Shown piece after piece: positions 38,327 to 39,316 of a stretch of DNA of 39,316 nt. The first letter of the stretch is position 1; each line of letters begins with the position of its first letter. Position numbers and translations under genes: made by a program. This DNA is from Spirogloea muscicola (taxonomy: Eukaryota; Streptophyta; Zygnematophyceae; Spirogloeales; Spirogloeaceae), in the NCBI GenBank assembly GCA_009602725.1, contig WELB01000008.1:979645-1018960 (forward strand), written 5' to 3'. The notes below the pieces were generated by a model, which saw nothing but the letters and a program-made list of their open reading frames with translations, was not told the origin of the DNA and made no database searches.

Positions 38327-38611
38327 GTGTGCAAAGTAGGATCTTGGAATGCATCTACATTACGCGGAGCTGGCGGCCTGGCAGCTCAGGCCCTCTTTGG
38401 ACCACCATGTCAAAAGTGGATGAGTACGGTGTCGGTGTACTGCGTCAACTGCACGCAAGACAAGCTGACTGCTGCTCTTCAAGAGCTGGCAACTCTTCAT
38501 GTTGCACCTGTCGACTGGTTCACTGCCGCCTCCGCTTCTTGCATCCCCACTCCGAGTATTCAGCTGGCCATTCGCCCCTCTGCTTTGGACCACCATACTG
38601 CGTCAGTCTGA
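38327..38611 (+). mobile_element. Possible degraded LINE endonuclease fragment
   Basis: The frame begins MCKVGSWNASTLRGAGGLA and later has DKLTAALQELATLHV. This recalls the start of LINE apurinic-type endonuclease domains (WNVRTL, then a helix ahead of a catalytic Glu). The catalytic Glu and the rest of the domain are absent. Only two short resemblances support it. Confidence 0.25.
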
Positions 38612-39087
38612 CCGGCCAAGACACCTTTTTGCCTTATGGCAGCAGATACGGAGCAGACTAGCATTGGCTTGGCCCGCTCTTGGGGTCGGCAGCAGTTCTT
38701 GCTGAAGCACAGGAGTAGGCGTGGTTGCCTCAAAATCAGAGTGTCTCGATTTTAGAGCTCAAAGTGCCAGGCAACCCTTCTCGAAGGGAGCCAATCCAAA
38801 GCCCGCTGACCTGGGTTGCATGGTTCACCAGCCGCTTGCCGAGGTTCACCATATTATCACGCTCAACACTCCCAGTAGATATGCGGCATAAGCCAGAACC
38901 TGCAAGCTCCTGCATCATCTGTCTCCGACAGATATTGAGTCGTCAACCCGAGTGGCAAGGTCACTCCGGCAGGTTGCTCAGTAACGTTAAACACATCAGC
39001 CTTGGACCTTTTGAACACCTTGGTGCAGACAGGTGTCTGTCTGAGAAAAAAAGTCTGAGAAGGAAATAAGCTCTTCCAAAGGGCAAG

Positions 39088-39125
39088 GGCTGTGAAAAGC
39101 CAGCCCAGAAAGAATGGACAAGGTC
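39088..39125 (+). repeat. Short dispersed repeat (related copy at 22937)
   Basis: GGCTGTGAAAAGCCAGCCCA followed by GAAAGAATGGACAAGG. It lies just downstream of the minus-strand stop at 39167. Confidence 0.6.
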
Positions 39126-39166
39126 CAGAGAAATAGCTGCAGGATGAATTCGCCAATTACAGCCCT

Positions 39167-39316
39167 CTAGTGAAGAGTCTTTCTATGGACCTTTCGGCCC
39201 TCCCACTCAACGACGCCCTCGAGCGGCGCCACGCGCGGCGACGCCGCCTCCGCAGCCGCCTCCACGGTGCGCGCCGCGTCGGCGGTGCCGGTGGCGGCCC
39301 GCAGGTCGGCGGCGAT
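39167..39316 (-). CDS. Unidentified protein, C-terminal exon (runs off the window)
   Basis: A minus-strand frame open from the window edge to TAG at 39169-39167, 49 residues: an Ala-rich acidic helix-like part (DLRAATGTADAARTVEAAAE) and a tail VEWEGRKVHRKTLH. Very GC-rich like other coding starts here, with an abrupt drop in GC after the stop, which supports real coding sequence. The family is not recognised and an acceptor upstream cannot be seen. Confidence 0.4.
   Translation of the reverse strand: MAADLRAATGTADAARTVEAAAEAASPRVAPLEGVVEWEGRKVHRKTLH

Larger units (their letters stand above)
37474..39166. other. Intergenic region without a confident gene
   Basis: About 1.7 kb. The only recognisable items are the LINE-like fragment at 38327 and the short repeat at 39088. 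A 136-residue minus frame at 38221-37811 has no familiar motif and is probably chance. Confidence 0.5.

Overview
The window is nuclear DNA of a eukaryote, most likely a green alga (chlorophyte, possibly Trebouxiophyceae). The evidence is plant-type proteins (ACX3-type acyl-CoA oxidase, a calcium-dependent protein kinase, organellar-type RecG helicase, glucosidase I) split into many short exons by introns of mostly 110-320 nt, plus TGTAA, the chlorophyte polyadenylation signal, downstream of gene ends. Gene 5' ends sit in very GC-rich islands while gene bodies are near balanced composition. All gene models below were built by hand from splice sites, codon phase and remembered family conservation; no search was run.

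Layout. 217-5666 (+): peroxisomal acyl-CoA oxidase ACX3, 17 exon positions, one of which exists as two tandem alternative versions. 5667-6498: convergent 3' region with a hairpin carrying TGTAA on both strands, an inverted repeat and a 30-bp tandem repeat. 6499-10726 (-): CDPK with a myristoylation-type N-terminus, 12 exons. 10792-11287: assembly gap of N. 11288-11986 (+): last three exons of an unidentified gene. 12288-20134 (+): RecG-type helicase, 20 exons. 20135-21383: no gene seen. 21421-22262 (-): candidate secreted Cys-rich protein, incompletely resolved, with an AT-rich island inside. 22263-24823: GC-rich intergenic DNA with a palindrome, a tRNA-Ser-like remnant, dispersed repeats and a diverged tandem duplication. 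24824-26858 (-): HAD class IIA hydrolase, first exon not found. 27464-34540 (+): glucosidase I (GH63), 23 exons, divergent from the HAD gene. 34899-35678 (-) and 36637-37473 (+): two intronless hydrophilic LEA-like proteins sharing a divergent promoter with three ACGT/G-box elements. 37474-39166: no confident gene, a possible LINE fragment. 39167-39316 (-): C-terminal exon of a gene running off the window.

The genes do not form one pathway: lipid beta-oxidation, calcium signalling, organelle DNA repair, ER glycoprotein processing and probable stress protection sit side by side, as is usual in a nuclear genome. The most interesting signal is the duplicated 116-nt exon in ACX3. The two versions are about 63% identical in protein, are separated by only 54 nt, and give a stop codon if both are used or both are skipped, which predicts mutually exclusive splicing. 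Five introns with GC-AG rather than GT-AG ends are also inferred, an unusually high share.
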